A stretch of 64,000 nucleotides of DNA from positions 9,845 through 73,844 of the forward strand of contig NZ_JAJGWT010000010.1 in the NCBI RefSeq assembly GCF_021390715.1. Reading direction: 5' to 3'. The notes under the pieces were generated by a model. The model ran no database searches and was not told the DNA's origin. It saw nothing but the letters and a program-made list of their open reading frames with translations. The translations under genes and the position numbers were made by a program. The DNA is from Tenacibaculum piscium. GTDB taxonomy: Bacteria > Bacteroidota > Bacteroidia > Flavobacteriales > Flavobacteriaceae. Every line of letters starts with the position of its first letter. The first letter of the stretch is position 1. This document shows, in pieces, positions 26,722-35,740 of the stretch.

Positions 26722-28530
26722 ATGGGAATAGTTACATCAAAAGAAATTGCGAAAGTTATTGGAGTAGATAAATTAGGAGTCATCGGAACTTTTACAGGGT
26801 GGCTCTTGATGAAAATTTTACGCATTTCTGCTATTAATAAAATTTATGATAATAATAAAAATAAAACTGATTTAGAATTTTTAAACGGCGTTTTAGCAGA
26901 TTGCAAAATTGAATTTGAAATCCCTGAAGATGACTTAAAAAGAATCCCTAAAGATGGCGCTTTTATTACCATTTCGAATCATCCGCTAGGCGGAATCGAT
27001 GGTGTTTTATTATTAAAATTACTCATCGAAAAAAGAGCCGATTATAAAATTATTGCTAACTTTTTATTACATAGAATTGAGCCATTAAAACCGTATATCA
27101 TGCCTGTAAATCCTTTTGAAAATAGAAAGGACGCAAAGTCGAGCATTGCAGGAATTAAAAATGCACTATTACATCTAAAAGAAGGAAAACCATTAGGGAT
27201 TTTTCCCGCAGGAGAAGTTTCTACCTATCGTGATGGTAAATTAATGGTCGATAAACCATGGGAAGAAGGCGCCGTACGCTTAATCAAAAAAGCAAAAGTA
27301 CCCGTAATTCCTATTTATTTTCATGCCAAAAATAGTCGCTTATTTTACTTATTATCCAAAGTTAGTGGAACATTAAGAACCGCAAAACTTCCCTCAGAAG
27401 TAATTTCGCAAAAAAATAGAATCATAAAAGTTCGTATCGGAAAACCAATTTCCGTAAAAGATCAAGAGGAATTTAAAGATATTCCTACTTTCTATGAATT
27501 TATCAGGAAAAAAACATACATGCTTGCCAATCCTTTTGAAAAAGCATCACAAAAAATACTATCCTCGCAAAATTTAAAAATTCCGAAGAAAGTTAAAAAA
27601 ATAACAGCACAAAGAACTCCCGATTTATTCCTAAAAGAAGTAAATTCTTTACGAGAAAAAGGAAGCCGATTGCTAGAAAGTAAAAATTATGAAGTCTTTT
27701 TCGCAACCGCTAAAGAAATTCCAAATGTGTTACACGAAATTGGGAGATTACGAGAAATTACCTTCAGAGAAGTAGGCGAAGGAACTAATAAAACCATCGA
27801 TTTAGATAAATTTGATAAATATTATCACCATTTATTTCTTTGGGATACCGTAGCAAATGAATTAGTCGGTGCATACAGAATGGGATTGGGAAAAGATATT
27901 TATAAAAAATACGGAATCAACGGATTTTATATACACACCTTGTTCCGAATTGAGCCAGAATTATATACCATGATGCAAAGTACTATGGAACTTGGAAGAG
28001 CTTTTGTTGCTAAAAATTATCAGCAAAAACCAATGCCATTATTCTTGCTTTGGAAAGGAATTGTACACGTAACATTACGATATCCTGAATATAAATATTT
28101 AATGGGAGGTGTGAGTATTAGCAATCAATTTTCGGCATTTTCCAAGTCGTTAATGATTGAATTTATGAAATCTCATTATTATGATCCGTATGTAGCACAA
28201 TATATTTATCCAAAGAAAGAATTTAAAGTCAAACTAAAAGATGCCGATAAAGATTTTGTATTCGATGCCACAAAAGCCGATATGCAAAAATTTGATAAAA
28301 TTATTGACGAAATTGAACCAGGAGCCTTACGTATGCCTGTACTTATCAAAAAATATGTAAAGCAAAATGCACGTTTAGTCGCTTTTAATGTTGATCCAAA
28401 ATTTAATAATGCCATTGATGGTTTATTATACATCAAAGTTGATGAAATTCCTGAAAGTACCGTAAAACCAGTAATGGAAGAATTTCAGGCTGAATTAGAA
28501 AAACGTGCTTCCGAAAACTTAAATAAGTAG
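26722..28530 (+). CDS. bifunctional PlsC/GNAT acyltransferase (OlsF-like)
   Basis: This protein of 602 residues has two domains. The N-terminal PlsC-like acyltransferase (about 40-290) carries SNHPLGGIDG near residue 90 and FPAGEVS at about 160. The spacing is H-x5-D, one residue longer than the textbook HX4D, as seen in COG3176-type proteins. The C-terminal GNAT-like domain (about 310-500) carries YRMGLGKDIY and MELGRAFVA, matching OlsB/Acetyltransf_5. Such fusions (OlsF type) make ornithine or other aminolipids in flavobacteria. The activity here is inferred. Synthesis in the inner membrane is expected. Confidence 0.85.
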   Translation: MGIVTSKEIAKVIGVDKLGVIGTFTGWLLMKILRISAINKIYDNNKNKTDLEFLNGVLADCKIEFEIPEDDLKRIPKDGAFITISNHPLGGIDGVLLLKLLIEKRADYKIIANFLLHRIEPLKPYIMPVNPFENRKDAKSSIAGIKNALLHLKEGKPLGIFPAGEVSTYRDGKLMVDKPWEEGAVRLIKKAKVPVIPIYFHAKNSRLFYLLSKVSGTLRTAKLPSEVISQKNRIIKVRIGKPISVKDQEEFKDIPTFYEFIRKKTYMLANPFEKASQKILSSQNLKIPKKVKKITAQRTPDLFLKEVNSLREKGSRLLESKNYEVFFATAKEIPNVLHEIGRLREITFREVGEGTNKTIDLDKFDKYYHHLFLWDTVANELVGAYRMGLGKDIYKKYGINGFYIHTLFRIEPELYTMMQSTMELGRAFVAKNYQQKPMPLFLLWKGIVHVTLRYPEYKYLMGGVSISNQFSAFSKSLMIEFMKSHYYDPYVAQYIYPKKEFKVKLKDADKDFVFDATKADMQKFDKIIDEIEPGALRMPVLIKKYVKQNARLVAFNVDPKFNNAIDGLLYIKVDEIPESTVKPVMEEFQAELEKRASENLNK

Positions 28531-28561
28531 TTTGTTTAAATAAGATTCTCTAAAATTCATA

Positions 28562-28596
28562 AAAAAAAGCATCGTAAATTTTACGATGCTTTTTTT
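28562..28596. terminator. bidirectional terminator
   Basis: Perfect 17-base arms (28562-28578 and 28580-28596) with almost no loop, A- and T-rich ends, between the acyltransferase and rseP genes. Confidence 0.85.
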
Positions 28597-28627
28597 GTAT
28601 TATTATTTGTGTTTTATGAATTCTATT

Positions 28628-29977
28628 TTACTTAAAAAATGTCCTAAAAATATCATTACCGTTGGCAAATAACAATAATGTTATCAGTAAAACAAAACCA
28701 ACTAGTTGTGCGTATTCTAAGAATTTATCTCCAGGTTTTTTACCCGTAATCATTTCCCATAAAGTGAACACGACATGACCTCCATCCAAAGCTGGAATTG
28801 GCAATAAGTTCATAACTCCTAACATAATTGATAAGAAAGCAGTGATATTCCAAAAAACTTCCCAGCTAAATTCGGCAGGAAAAATACTTCCGATTGAAAT
28901 AAAACCACCCAAACCTTTGTAAGCTCCTGTACTTGGATTAAAAATCTTCTTCAATTGCTTTACATAACTTGTAACGGTTGTCCATGCTTTTACAGTTCCT
29001 GCAGGAATTGCTTCGCCAATCGAATAGTTTTTTTCTGCCAATTGATAATAGCCTAATTTCTCTAAATCTTTAACGGATACTTGTCCTAAACTTACGCCTA
29101 GCTTTCCTTTTTCGCTAATTCTCACAGGAATCGTTACATTTTCAGTACCTCTTTTTACGATGATATCAATTGCTTGTCCTTTATTTTTTTCTAATTCGAT
29201 TTGAGCTTCATCAAAATACCTTATTGTAACGCCGTTTATTGCGATAACAATATCTTTAGCTTGTAAACCGCTATTAATATTTGGTGAATCTTTGGCGATT
29301 TGAGCAATTATCAGTGGCAATCGAATATTGATAAAACTTCCTGCATTTTTATCCCTGTCCATTAATTTTGAAATAAAATCGGTAGGAATTTCTTTCTCAA
29401 GAATAGTTCCATTTCTGTTAATCGTGTAGTTATTTCCGTTGATAAATTCTAGCGGAAGGTCTTTAAATTTTTGAATAGTTTCTCCATCAATAGTCAGGAT
29501 TTTATCACCAGTTTGTAAACCTAAATCTTTTCCTAATTGACTTTGTACCCAAACACCATCTTTAAGATTTTCGTTTGGTAAAAATTTTTCACCATAAGCA
29601 TACATCAAACAAATGTAAATTACAATCCCTAAAATAAAGTTTACCGTAACTCCACCTAACATAATAATTAAACGTTGCCATGCTGGTTTTGACCGAAATT
29701 CCCAAGGTTGTGCAGGTTTGCTCATTTGCTCGGTATCCATACTTTCGTCAATCATACCCGCTATTTTTACGTAGCCTCCAAGTGGAATCCAGCCGATTCC
29801 ATAAACAGTATCGCCTATTTTCTTTTTGAAGATAGAAAACTTATAATCAAAAAATAAATAGAATTTTTCAACTTTGGTTTTAAATATTTTGGCAGGAATA
29901 AAATGTCCTAATTCATGTAAAACAATTAAGAGTGATAAACTCAAAATAAATTGTACTGCTTTTATTAAAATTTCCAT
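28628..29977 (-). CDS. rseP: RIP zinc metalloprotease
   Basis: This 449-residue site-2 protease carries HELGH at His21-His25 in the first membrane helix and the LDG-type motif PALDGGH near residue 395, both needed for intramembrane zinc proteolysis. Two PDZ-like segments (about 145-200 and 235-300, GLQTGDKIL and GLQAKDIVIAING) lie in the periplasm. It cuts anti-sigma or signal-peptide remnants in the membrane. The family length is about 440-450. It stands alone, facing the acyltransferase gene with a strong hairpin between. Confidence 0.97.
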   Translation of the reverse strand: MEILIKAVQFILSLSLLIVLHELGHFIPAKIFKTKVEKFYLFFDYKFSIFKKKIGDTVYGIGWIPLGGYVKIAGMIDESMDTEQMSKPAQPWEFRSKPAWQRLIIMLGGVTVNFILGIVIYICLMYAYGEKFLPNENLKDGVWVQSQLGKDLGLQTGDKILTIDGETIQKFKDLPLEFINGNNYTINRNGTILEKEIPTDFISKLMDRDKNAGSFINIRLPLIIAQIAKDSPNINSGLQAKDIVIAINGVTIRYFDEAQIELEKNKGQAIDIIVKRGTENVTIPVRISEKGKLGVSLGQVSVKDLEKLGYYQLAEKNYSIGEAIPAGTVKAWTTVTSYVKQLKKIFNPSTGAYKGLGGFISIGSIFPAEFSWEVFWNITAFLSIMLGVMNLLPIPALDGGHVVFTLWEMITGKKPGDKFLEYAQLVGFVLLITLLLFANGNDIFRTFFK

Positions 29978-30179
29978 AAAGGTGTGTATCTAAATTTAAA
30001 AATTGGACAAATGTACGTTTTTCAATACGGTTGTAAAAGTTTGTGGTATCGATGCGGTTTTGTTTTAACAAAATTTTGATGTAGAAGCTATAAAAACCTT
30101 GTTTTTAGTCGTATTTTTGTTTAAAATCAGTGGAATTCAATTTAAATTTGATTTGAATTTGATTGAAAATTCAATTACA

Positions 30180-30854
30180 ATGGACTTAAAATTCTTTAAA
30201 AAATCAAAAAGTACCCTGCTTTTTTTACTTGTTTTTTCTTTGATAGGTGTTCCTGTTTTTTATCATTTGGTAAAAGTAGAGGATAGATTGCCTGTTTACA
30301 ATCCTGCGGATATCAACCCTCGATTGGTAGATACATCAGTGCGTTCAAAATCAAAAAATCATAAGATTGGCGCTTTTAAACTCATCAATCAAAATGGTGA
30401 AATAATTACCAATGCCAATTATAAAGATAAAATTTATATCGCTGATTTCTTTTTTACCCGATGCCAAACAATTTGTCTTTTGATGGCATATAATATGAGT
30501 GAATTGCAAGAGAATTTTAAAAATGATGACGACATTATGTTCTTATCGCATTCGGTAACCCCTGTAATGGATAGCGTTCCGCAATTACGAAAATATGCTG
30601 ATGCAAAAGGTGTTATCGATGGAAAATGGAATGTAACTACTGGCGATAAAAAGCATATTTATGACTTAGCCCGTAAGCATTATTTTGCTGTTTTAGATGA
30701 AGGCGATGGCGGAGAACAAGATTTTGTACATACCGAAAACTTTGTTTTAATCGATAAAAAAGGACAAATTCGAGGCATGTATGACGGCACAAAAGAAGAA
30801 AATATGCAAAAAATTATAGATGATGTTATCTTGTTAAAAGAGGAGTATAAGTAA
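30180..30854 (+). CDS. SCO1/SenC-family copper protein
   Basis: This protein of 224 residues has an N-terminal membrane anchor (about 10-30) and a thioredoxin-like SCO fold. The copper site is Cys95-Cys99 (CQTIC) and His184 (DFVHTENF). It probably takes part in cytochrome oxidase CuA assembly or copper-linked redox. I chose the ATG at 30180: a TAnnTTTG box at 30112-30119 lies downstream of the TTG at 30099 that would give a longer frame. No oxidase genes sit next to it. Confidence 0.92.
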   Translation: MDLKFFKKSKSTLLFLLVFSLIGVPVFYHLVKVEDRLPVYNPADINPRLVDTSVRSKSKNHKIGAFKLINQNGEIITNANYKDKIYIADFFFTRCQTICLLMAYNMSELQENFKNDDDIMFLSHSVTPVMDSVPQLRKYADAKGVIDGKWNVTTGDKKHIYDLARKHYFAVLDEGDGGEQDFVHTENFVLIDKKGQIRGMYDGTKEENMQKIIDDVILLKEEYK

Positions 30855-30869
30855 TGTGAGTTTAGCTAA

Positions 30870-30909
30870 TTTAAACGTCCTTTTTTATTTATTAGAAAGG
30901 ACGTTTAAA
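30870..30909. terminator. hairpin between SCO1 and toxin-antitoxin genes
   Basis: Exact 14-base arms (30870-30883 and 30896-30909) with a 12-base AT-rich loop lie between converging genes; no classic long T-tract follows. Confidence 0.7.
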
Positions 30910-30925
30910 AACAGCATTATTTATT

Positions 30926-31228
30926 TTAAATATCTAGTGATAATTTTAAGCTTCCACCTAATCCTTCTCGAATTATTCTCATTAATGTTGAAAGCCTAAT
31001 ATCACTAGCATTATTTTCTATTCTAGAAATATAACTTTTTGTTGTTCCTACTTTTTCCGCTAGTTGTTGCTGGGTAAGGTGTTGTTTTTTTCTAGCTTCT
31101 TGTATTAAAACGCCAATTTTAAAAGTTTCAAATTCTTCTTCAAATACTTCTCTAGTTCCTGTTCCAAGATTTCCATATTGTTGGTTTAAGTGGTCGTCAA
31201 ATGAGGTTATTTTTTTATTTGTTGTCAT
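30926..31228 (-). CDS. HigA-like XRE antitoxin
   Basis: The ATG at 31228 gives 100 residues; longer starts would run into the toxin gene's basic tail. The C-terminal half is an XRE domain (about 45-90: LIQEARKKQHLTQQQLAEKVGTTKSYISRI). It follows the toxin gene in a toxin-first order with a 14-base overlap, as in higBA loci. It likely binds its own operator and neutralises the partner. The N-terminal 40 residues are typical of the non-DNA-binding arm. Confidence 0.88.
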   Translation of the reverse strand: MTTNKKITSFDDHLNQQYGNLGTGTREVFEEEFETFKIGVLIQEARKKQHLTQQQLAEKVGTTKSYISRIENNASDIRLSTLMRIIREGLGGSLKLSLDI

Positions 31229-31556
31229 AATATTGGTCTTTAAGTCTTTCTGCTCTTTTGATTTCTTTTTTGGGTGTTTTTTGTGTTTTTTTCTGAAAAC
31301 CACTTAATAAAACAATTAGATTTCCATTATCAAAAAAACAGAAAATTCTAAATATTCCATTTCCTGCTGAAACTCTCACTTCCCAAATTCCATTGGTATT
31401 GGTTAGGTGTTTAAAGAATTTTTCGGGAACAATTTTTGTCTGTTTTAATATTAAAAGTGTCCAGTCAATTTTCTTTCTAACAATAAGTGATTGTTTCTTG
31501 TAAAAATCTATAAAGTGACTTTCATAAAATACTATTTCTCTGTTAAAATTACTCAA
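31215..31556 (-). CDS. HigB/RelE-like toxin
   Basis: This 113-residue protein belongs to the RelE/ParE fold in the Gp49/HigB group: KFFKHLTNTNGIWEVRVSAGNGIFRIFCFF and a basic helix KKTQKTPKKEIKRAERLKDQYY. Family members cleave mRNA on the ribosome. The frame opens with TTG at 31556 immediately after a stop codon, so a TTG start (or no start outside this frame) is needed. It precedes the HigA-like gene. Whether it is active is unknown; the conserved basic C-terminal helix is kept. Confidence 0.85.
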   Translation of the reverse strand: MSNFNREIVFYESHFIDFYKKQSLIVRKKIDWTLLILKQTKIVPEKFFKHLTNTNGIWEVRVSAGNGIFRIFCFFDNGNLIVLLSGFQKKTQKTPKKEIKRAERLKDQYYDNK

Positions 31557-31635
31557 TTATAATAGTCTTTTGATTTAAAACAAAGTTAGCTAAATAGATA
31601 ACTTTATCCAAAGATAAAAACAGTTTTTTTATAAG

Positions 31636-31980
31636 CTACTTCAATTTATTTCCTTCGTCATCAAAATTCTTGCTAATTTCTTGCTCTGTTTTAATTACCG
31701 ATACCGCTAACGACAATAACATAATCGCCATAGGTTGCCAGCTGATGGTTTTATTTAAAGAAACAAAAATTAACGATGCCACCAATGAAATACTCGAATA
31801 TATTAAAAATTGTTTGGTAAAAAAGCTATTGGCAAATTGCCAAATTGTATCATTTTTGATGGTTTTATTGGTTCGGTATCCGTAGATTAAATTTATCTTT
31901 TTAGGTGGGAAAAAATAAAAGATAATACTGAATAAGAATAAAAATCCGTTTATGGAAAGTACGTAATAATAAGGGTTCAT
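31636..31980 (-). CDS. SdpI-family membrane protein
   Basis: This 114-residue protein has three membrane helices and the SdpI-like signature YGYRTNKTIKND followed by WQFAN (about 35-55). SdpI gives immunity to a killing factor in Bacillus, but most flavobacterial homologues are uncharacterised. Nothing nearby encodes a bacteriocin. It is downstream of the serine hydrolase gene's end on the same strand? It actually lies just before the hydrolase on the map and 23 bases from its stop, so the two may share a transcript. Confidence 0.8.
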   Translation of the reverse strand: MNPYYYVLSINGFLFLFSIIFYFFPPKKINLIYGYRTNKTIKNDTIWQFANSFFTKQFLIYSSISLVASLIFVSLNKTISWQPMAIMLLSLAVSVIKTEQEISKNFDDEGNKLK

Positions 31981-32003
31981 ATTTATTTTTTAATTTATTT
32001 TAG

Positions 32004-33341
32004 TTATTTTTTAATTGAAGCTATTATTTCTTTTAAAAATAGATTCATATCGGCATTTTTGGTCAATCCTGTACGAACGATGACCAAATTTTCAGTGGGC
32101 AAAATAAACACATTCTGTCCTTTATACCCATTAAAAGAATACATATTTTTAGGAACATCAGCATATTTCCCGCCTGCATTTAACCAAATTTGCGCACCGT
32201 ATTGCTTATCGGAAGTTGGGGTAGGCGTAGTGGCGTACTCTACCCAATCTTTATCAAAAAGATGTTTGCCATTCCACTGACCATTATGTAAGTATAAAAG
32301 CCCGAGTTTTGCCCAATCTCTAGTGGTTGCCCAGCCGTAAGATGAACCTACAAAGCTACCATTTGCATCAGTTTCGATAAGCATTGAATTCATGCCGATT
32401 TTATCAATTAAAGCGCTGTACCAATACTCTAAATATGCTTGATGTGTGCTAAATTTACTGCGGATAAGCCCCGAAATTAAATTGGTTGTTCCTGATGAAT
32501 AATTCCAATTTTCGTTTGGTTTTGATGTTAAAGGCTTTTTTAATTGTGTTTTAGTCATGTCATTTTCTAGAAAAAGCATTTTTGTAGCATCGCAAATGCT
32601 GTTGTAATCTTCTTTCCAAGCCAAGCCTGAATTCATCTGTAATAAATTATGAAGCGCAATGTTTTTACGTTCATCGTTTTGCCATTCTTCAAATAAATTA
32701 GCAGCATTTATATTTATTTTGCCTTGACATTGCATAATTCCAACAATCGTACTGACAATGCTTTTAGTCATCGACCAACCTAATTGTTTGGAGTTTTTAT
32801 CAAAACCATCGGCATATTTTTCGGCAATAATTTGATCTTTATAAATTACTAAAATCGATCGTGTTTTGTTTTTTGCATCAAAAAGAGTGTCAATAATCTT
32901 AGCTATTTTTTTATAGTTGATATTCTTAAAAATGCTGTCTTTCTGATTGGCATTTCCGTACGGAAAAGGCGTAGTATTATCGGGTTTACTACGTTTTGGA
33001 ATGGGTGTTTTTTTAGTGATATCATAATCATCATTAATTAAAACAGCGCCTAAACCTTCACGATAAACGGCTTTTCGGGTTAATAAACCAAAAACGGAAC
33101 CTGTTGCCGATTTTTCCTCGATATTTATTTCATCCGAAGTTAAATTTATTGGCGAAAAATTATTGTCGTTTTTATCGGTAAATTCTAAACTTCTACCCGC
33201 CAAAAAAACGGAGGAAGCGGTGTTTTTAGCCGAATATCCTGCTAGTATGTTTAACTTCGGATAATTTAAATAAACAAGAACGCCAAGTGCTAAAACACTA
33301 AAAAAAGTGATGAATAACACGATTTTCTTTAAATTTTTCAT
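32004..33341 (-). CDS. serine hydrolase, class C beta-lactamase family
   Basis: The ATG at 33341 gives 445 residues with a signal anchor at about 6-28; an in-frame extension upstream is not needed. The family motifs are SMTK (SxxK, GWSMTKSIV), NYSSG (YxN at NWNYSSGTTN), and a late GYKGQNVFI in place of KTG. The fold is shared by penicillin-binding proteins, esterases and D-aminopeptidases; 6-aminohexanoate-type hydrolases are closest by memory. The enzyme is likely anchored on the outer face of the inner membrane. It is divergent from sufS. Confidence 0.85.
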   Translation of the reverse strand: MKNLKKIVLFITFFSVLALGVLVYLNYPKLNILAGYSAKNTASSVFLAGRSLEFTDKNDNNFSPINLTSDEINIEEKSATGSVFGLLTRKAVYREGLGAVLINDDYDITKKTPIPKRSKPDNTTPFPYGNANQKDSIFKNINYKKIAKIIDTLFDAKNKTRSILVIYKDQIIAEKYADGFDKNSKQLGWSMTKSIVSTIVGIMQCQGKININAANLFEEWQNDERKNIALHNLLQMNSGLAWKEDYNSICDATKMLFLENDMTKTQLKKPLTSKPNENWNYSSGTTNLISGLIRSKFSTHQAYLEYWYSALIDKIGMNSMLIETDANGSFVGSSYGWATTRDWAKLGLLYLHNGQWNGKHLFDKDWVEYATTPTPTSDKQYGAQIWLNAGGKYADVPKNMYSFNGYKGQNVFILPTENLVIVRTGLTKNADMNLFLKEIIASIKK

Positions 33342-33384
33342 AAAAAACAGTTTTAACAAATGTAAGAATTTAATTGATTGATGT

Positions 33385-33413
33385 TTGTAATTGAAATACA
33401 ACTGCTACCTTTG
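33385..33413 (+). promoter_or_regulatory. promoter of sufS
   Basis: TTG at 33385-33387 and TACCTTTG at 33406-33413, 18 bases apart, match the Bacteroidota consensus. This lies downstream of the earliest possible start codon, which supports the ATG at 33432. Confidence 0.75.
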
Positions 33414-33431
33414 TTACAAATATTATTTTTT

Positions 33432-34643
33432 ATGTTTATTGTAGATAAAATTAGAGCTGATTTCCCGATTCTTAACCGCGAGGTTCACGGAAAAAAATTA
33501 GTATATTTTGATAACGGAGCAACTTCTCAAACGCCACAAATTGTTATTGATGCTATTGTTGATTATTATTCAAATTACAATGCAAATATTCATCGAGGCG
33601 TGCATACGTTAAGCCAAGAAGCTACCGATAAATATGAAGAAGCGCGTTTAAAAGTGCAACAACATTTTAACGCTAAACATTCGTATGAAATTATTTTAAC
33701 CGCAGGAACAACGCATAGTATTAATGTGGTTGCTTCGGGTTTTTCAGCTATTTTAAAAGCAGGAGATGAGGTAATTGTATCGTCTTTAGAGCATCATTCA
33801 AATATTGTTCCTTGGCAGATGCTTTGTGAAAAAACGGGGGCTATTTTAAAGGTAATTCCGATGAACCAAGATGGTTCTTTACGCATGGATATATATCATG
33901 AATTATTAAATGCAAACACTAAATTAGTGTTTTGTAATCATGTTTCAAATGCCTTAGGAATTATCAATCCGATTAAAGAAATTATTCATGCTGCACATAA
34001 ATTCGGTGCCTATGTTTTAATTGATGGAGCGCAAGCAGTACCGCATATAAAACCAGATGTACAAGCCTTAGATGCTGATTTTTATGTAGCATCGGCACAT
34101 AAAATGTGTGGACCTACAGGGGTTGGTGTATTGTACGGAAAAGAGGAATTGTTAAAATTATTACCGCCTTATCAAGGAGGTGGCGAAATGATTGAAACTG
34201 TAACTTTTGAAAAAACAACCTACGCAGGATTGCCTCATAAATTTGAAGCAGGAACGCCAAATATTTGCGGTGGAATTGCTTTTGGAGCGGCAATAGATTA
34301 CTTAAATTCAATAGGTTTTGAAAATATCGCCAAACAAGAAAACGAATTATTAGCCTACGGAACACAAGAATTAGAAAAAATTGAAGGCTTAAAAATTTAC
34401 GGAACAAGCGATAAAGTTGCTGTAATTTCTTTTAATTTAGAAGGAATTCATCCGTATGATGTAGGGGCAATTTTAGATAAATTAGGCGTTGCCGTTCGTA
34501 CTGGGCATCATTGTGCGCAACCGATTATGAATTTTTACGGAATCCCTGGAACGGTTCGAGCATCGTTTGCTTTTTATAATACAAAACAAGAAATCGACGT
34601 TTTAGTAGCTTCTGTAAAAAGAGCCAAAATGATGTTGAGTTAA
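33432..34643 (+). CDS. sufS: cysteine desulfurase SufS-type
   Basis: This 403-residue PLP enzyme takes sulfur from cysteine for iron-sulfur clusters. Lys224 in SAHKMCGPTG is the PLP lysine, and Cys361 in TGHHCAQP is the sulfur-accepting residue; ACxSGS-type NifS motifs are absent, so this is group II (SufS). I chose ATG 33432 because the promoter sits between it and the longer alternative at 33378. No other suf genes are in the neighbourhood, so the rest of the system is elsewhere. Confidence 0.95.
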   Translation: MFIVDKIRADFPILNREVHGKKLVYFDNGATSQTPQIVIDAIVDYYSNYNANIHRGVHTLSQEATDKYEEARLKVQQHFNAKHSYEIILTAGTTHSINVVASGFSAILKAGDEVIVSSLEHHSNIVPWQMLCEKTGAILKVIPMNQDGSLRMDIYHELLNANTKLVFCNHVSNALGIINPIKEIIHAAHKFGAYVLIDGAQAVPHIKPDVQALDADFYVASAHKMCGPTGVGVLYGKEELLKLLPPYQGGGEMIETVTFEKTTYAGLPHKFEAGTPNICGGIAFGAAIDYLNSIGFENIAKQENELLAYGTQELEKIEGLKIYGTSDKVAVISFNLEGIHPYDVGAILDKLGVAVRTGHHCAQPIMNFYGIPGTVRASFAFYNTKQEIDVLVASVKRAKMMLS

Positions 34644-34676
34644 TTTCTTTTTTTTAATAATTGAGTTTTATATATT

Positions 34677-34715
34677 AAAACACCTCACAGATTTTTAAAT
34701 TCTGTGAGGTGTTTT
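34677..34715. terminator. terminator after sufS
   Basis: Exact 15-base arms (34677-34691 and 34701-34715) with a 9-base loop, then TTTTTTATT, 33 bases past the sufS stop. Confidence 0.9.
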
Positions 34716-34749
34716 TTATTATATATTATCTAGATATAAAATGAAGCAG

Positions 34750-34843
34750 AAATTCCTAGCCCCGATTGAAGCAATTGTTTGAGCTCTTTTTTTGATTTTT
34801 CTTCAAAAAAAAGCGAGTGCGGAAAGCGGGAAATAGCTTCAAA
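34750..34843 (+). repeat. 94-bp interspersed repeat, copy 1 (structured)
   Basis: Every base is identical to 55880-55973. An inner stem pairs 34787-34795 with 34803-34811; outer TTGAAGC (34766-34772) pairs with GCTTCAA (34836-34842); CCCG (34761-34764) can pair with CGGG (34827-34830). The last two cross, so they make a pseudoknot or two alternative folds. It lies between converging genes, past the sufS terminator. Confidence 0.9.
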
Positions 34844-34860
34844 TAATTTTTATAGTTCTT

Positions 34861-35562
34861 TTAATCTCTCGACATAAAAATTTGTAAAACATACCAAAAT
34901 AACAGCATTAAAGAAGCAAATAATCCGATGGCGGCAGGGATATAGTCATCAGTAGAAAATTTGTGAACAAGGTTTGAGGTTTGGTATAAAATAGACCCCG
35001 CAGCTAGTACGCACATTCCTACAGAAAACCATAAACCAAGGTTAAAACCAAATAATGTTCCTGCAATTAATAAGGCAATGGCAATGAAAAAACCAATGCT
35101 TAAACCTGCTTTTATAAAGGAGAAATCTTTTTTGGTGATAAATACAATTGATGAAATTCCTGCAAATAATCCTAGGGTTACAATTCCTGCTTGCTTGATA
35201 ATTTCAAAATTATTGGTGTATGAAATTGCCATGTAAATTAACGGAATAAAGATAAATGCTTCGGCAAATACATAGCCGGAATAGGCTAAATATTGTAAGT
35301 TTTTGTCAGTTGTTTTTAAGGCGGTGCTTTCGGCATAATTGGTTATTAGCATAAAACCACCGAGCAATAACAGCCACTTGTAGCCTTGTGTCATTGATAA
35401 TGCAAATTCGACAATGCTGGCGTTTTGCAATAATAAATATTCAAAAAAGATAAATAATAATACGCCTAAACCAACGTGTGCGTATGTTTTTTTGTAAAAA
35501 GAAACGCGGTCTGTTGCTGATAATTGCCCTACGCGAATTTTGTTGTTAAATGAGTTTTCCAT
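34861..35562 (-). CDS. Bax inhibitor-1 (BI-1/YccA)-family membrane protein
   Basis: This 233-residue protein has about seven membrane helices and a hydrophilic start with RVSFYKKTYAHVGLGVL, typical of the BI-1/YccA family. Charged residues in the last helix (TDDYIPAAIG, then WYVLQIF) fit the family's di-aspartyl region loosely. Members work as pH-sensitive calcium leak channels in the inner membrane; the physiological role in bacteria is poorly known. It stands alone with its 3' end next to the 94-bp repeat. Confidence 0.87.
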   Translation of the reverse strand: MENSFNNKIRVGQLSATDRVSFYKKTYAHVGLGVLLFIFFEYLLLQNASIVEFALSMTQGYKWLLLLGGFMLITNYAESTALKTTDKNLQYLAYSGYVFAEAFIFIPLIYMAISYTNNFEIIKQAGIVTLGLFAGISSIVFITKKDFSFIKAGLSIGFFIAIALLIAGTLFGFNLGLWFSVGMCVLAAGSILYQTSNLVHKFSTDDYIPAAIGLFASLMLLFWYVLQIFMSRD

Positions 35563-35740
35563 GAAAATTTTTTAAGATAAAATGTAAATGTAAAGGTATG
35601 TTTTTTAAGCGAAATTTAATTTTTGTTTTACTTTTTGAAAAAACCTTTTTTATAGTTTTTGTTCTATAATTATTTATTTAATCAAGGGCTGTCTGTGTCT
35701 TGAATTTGTTTTACTTTTATCAAAAAAAAAATTTTACATT

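Noticed and set aside
33378..33431. longer start for sufS
   Set aside because: The -33/-7 promoter lies between this start and ATG 33432, so the extra codons are untranscribed leader.
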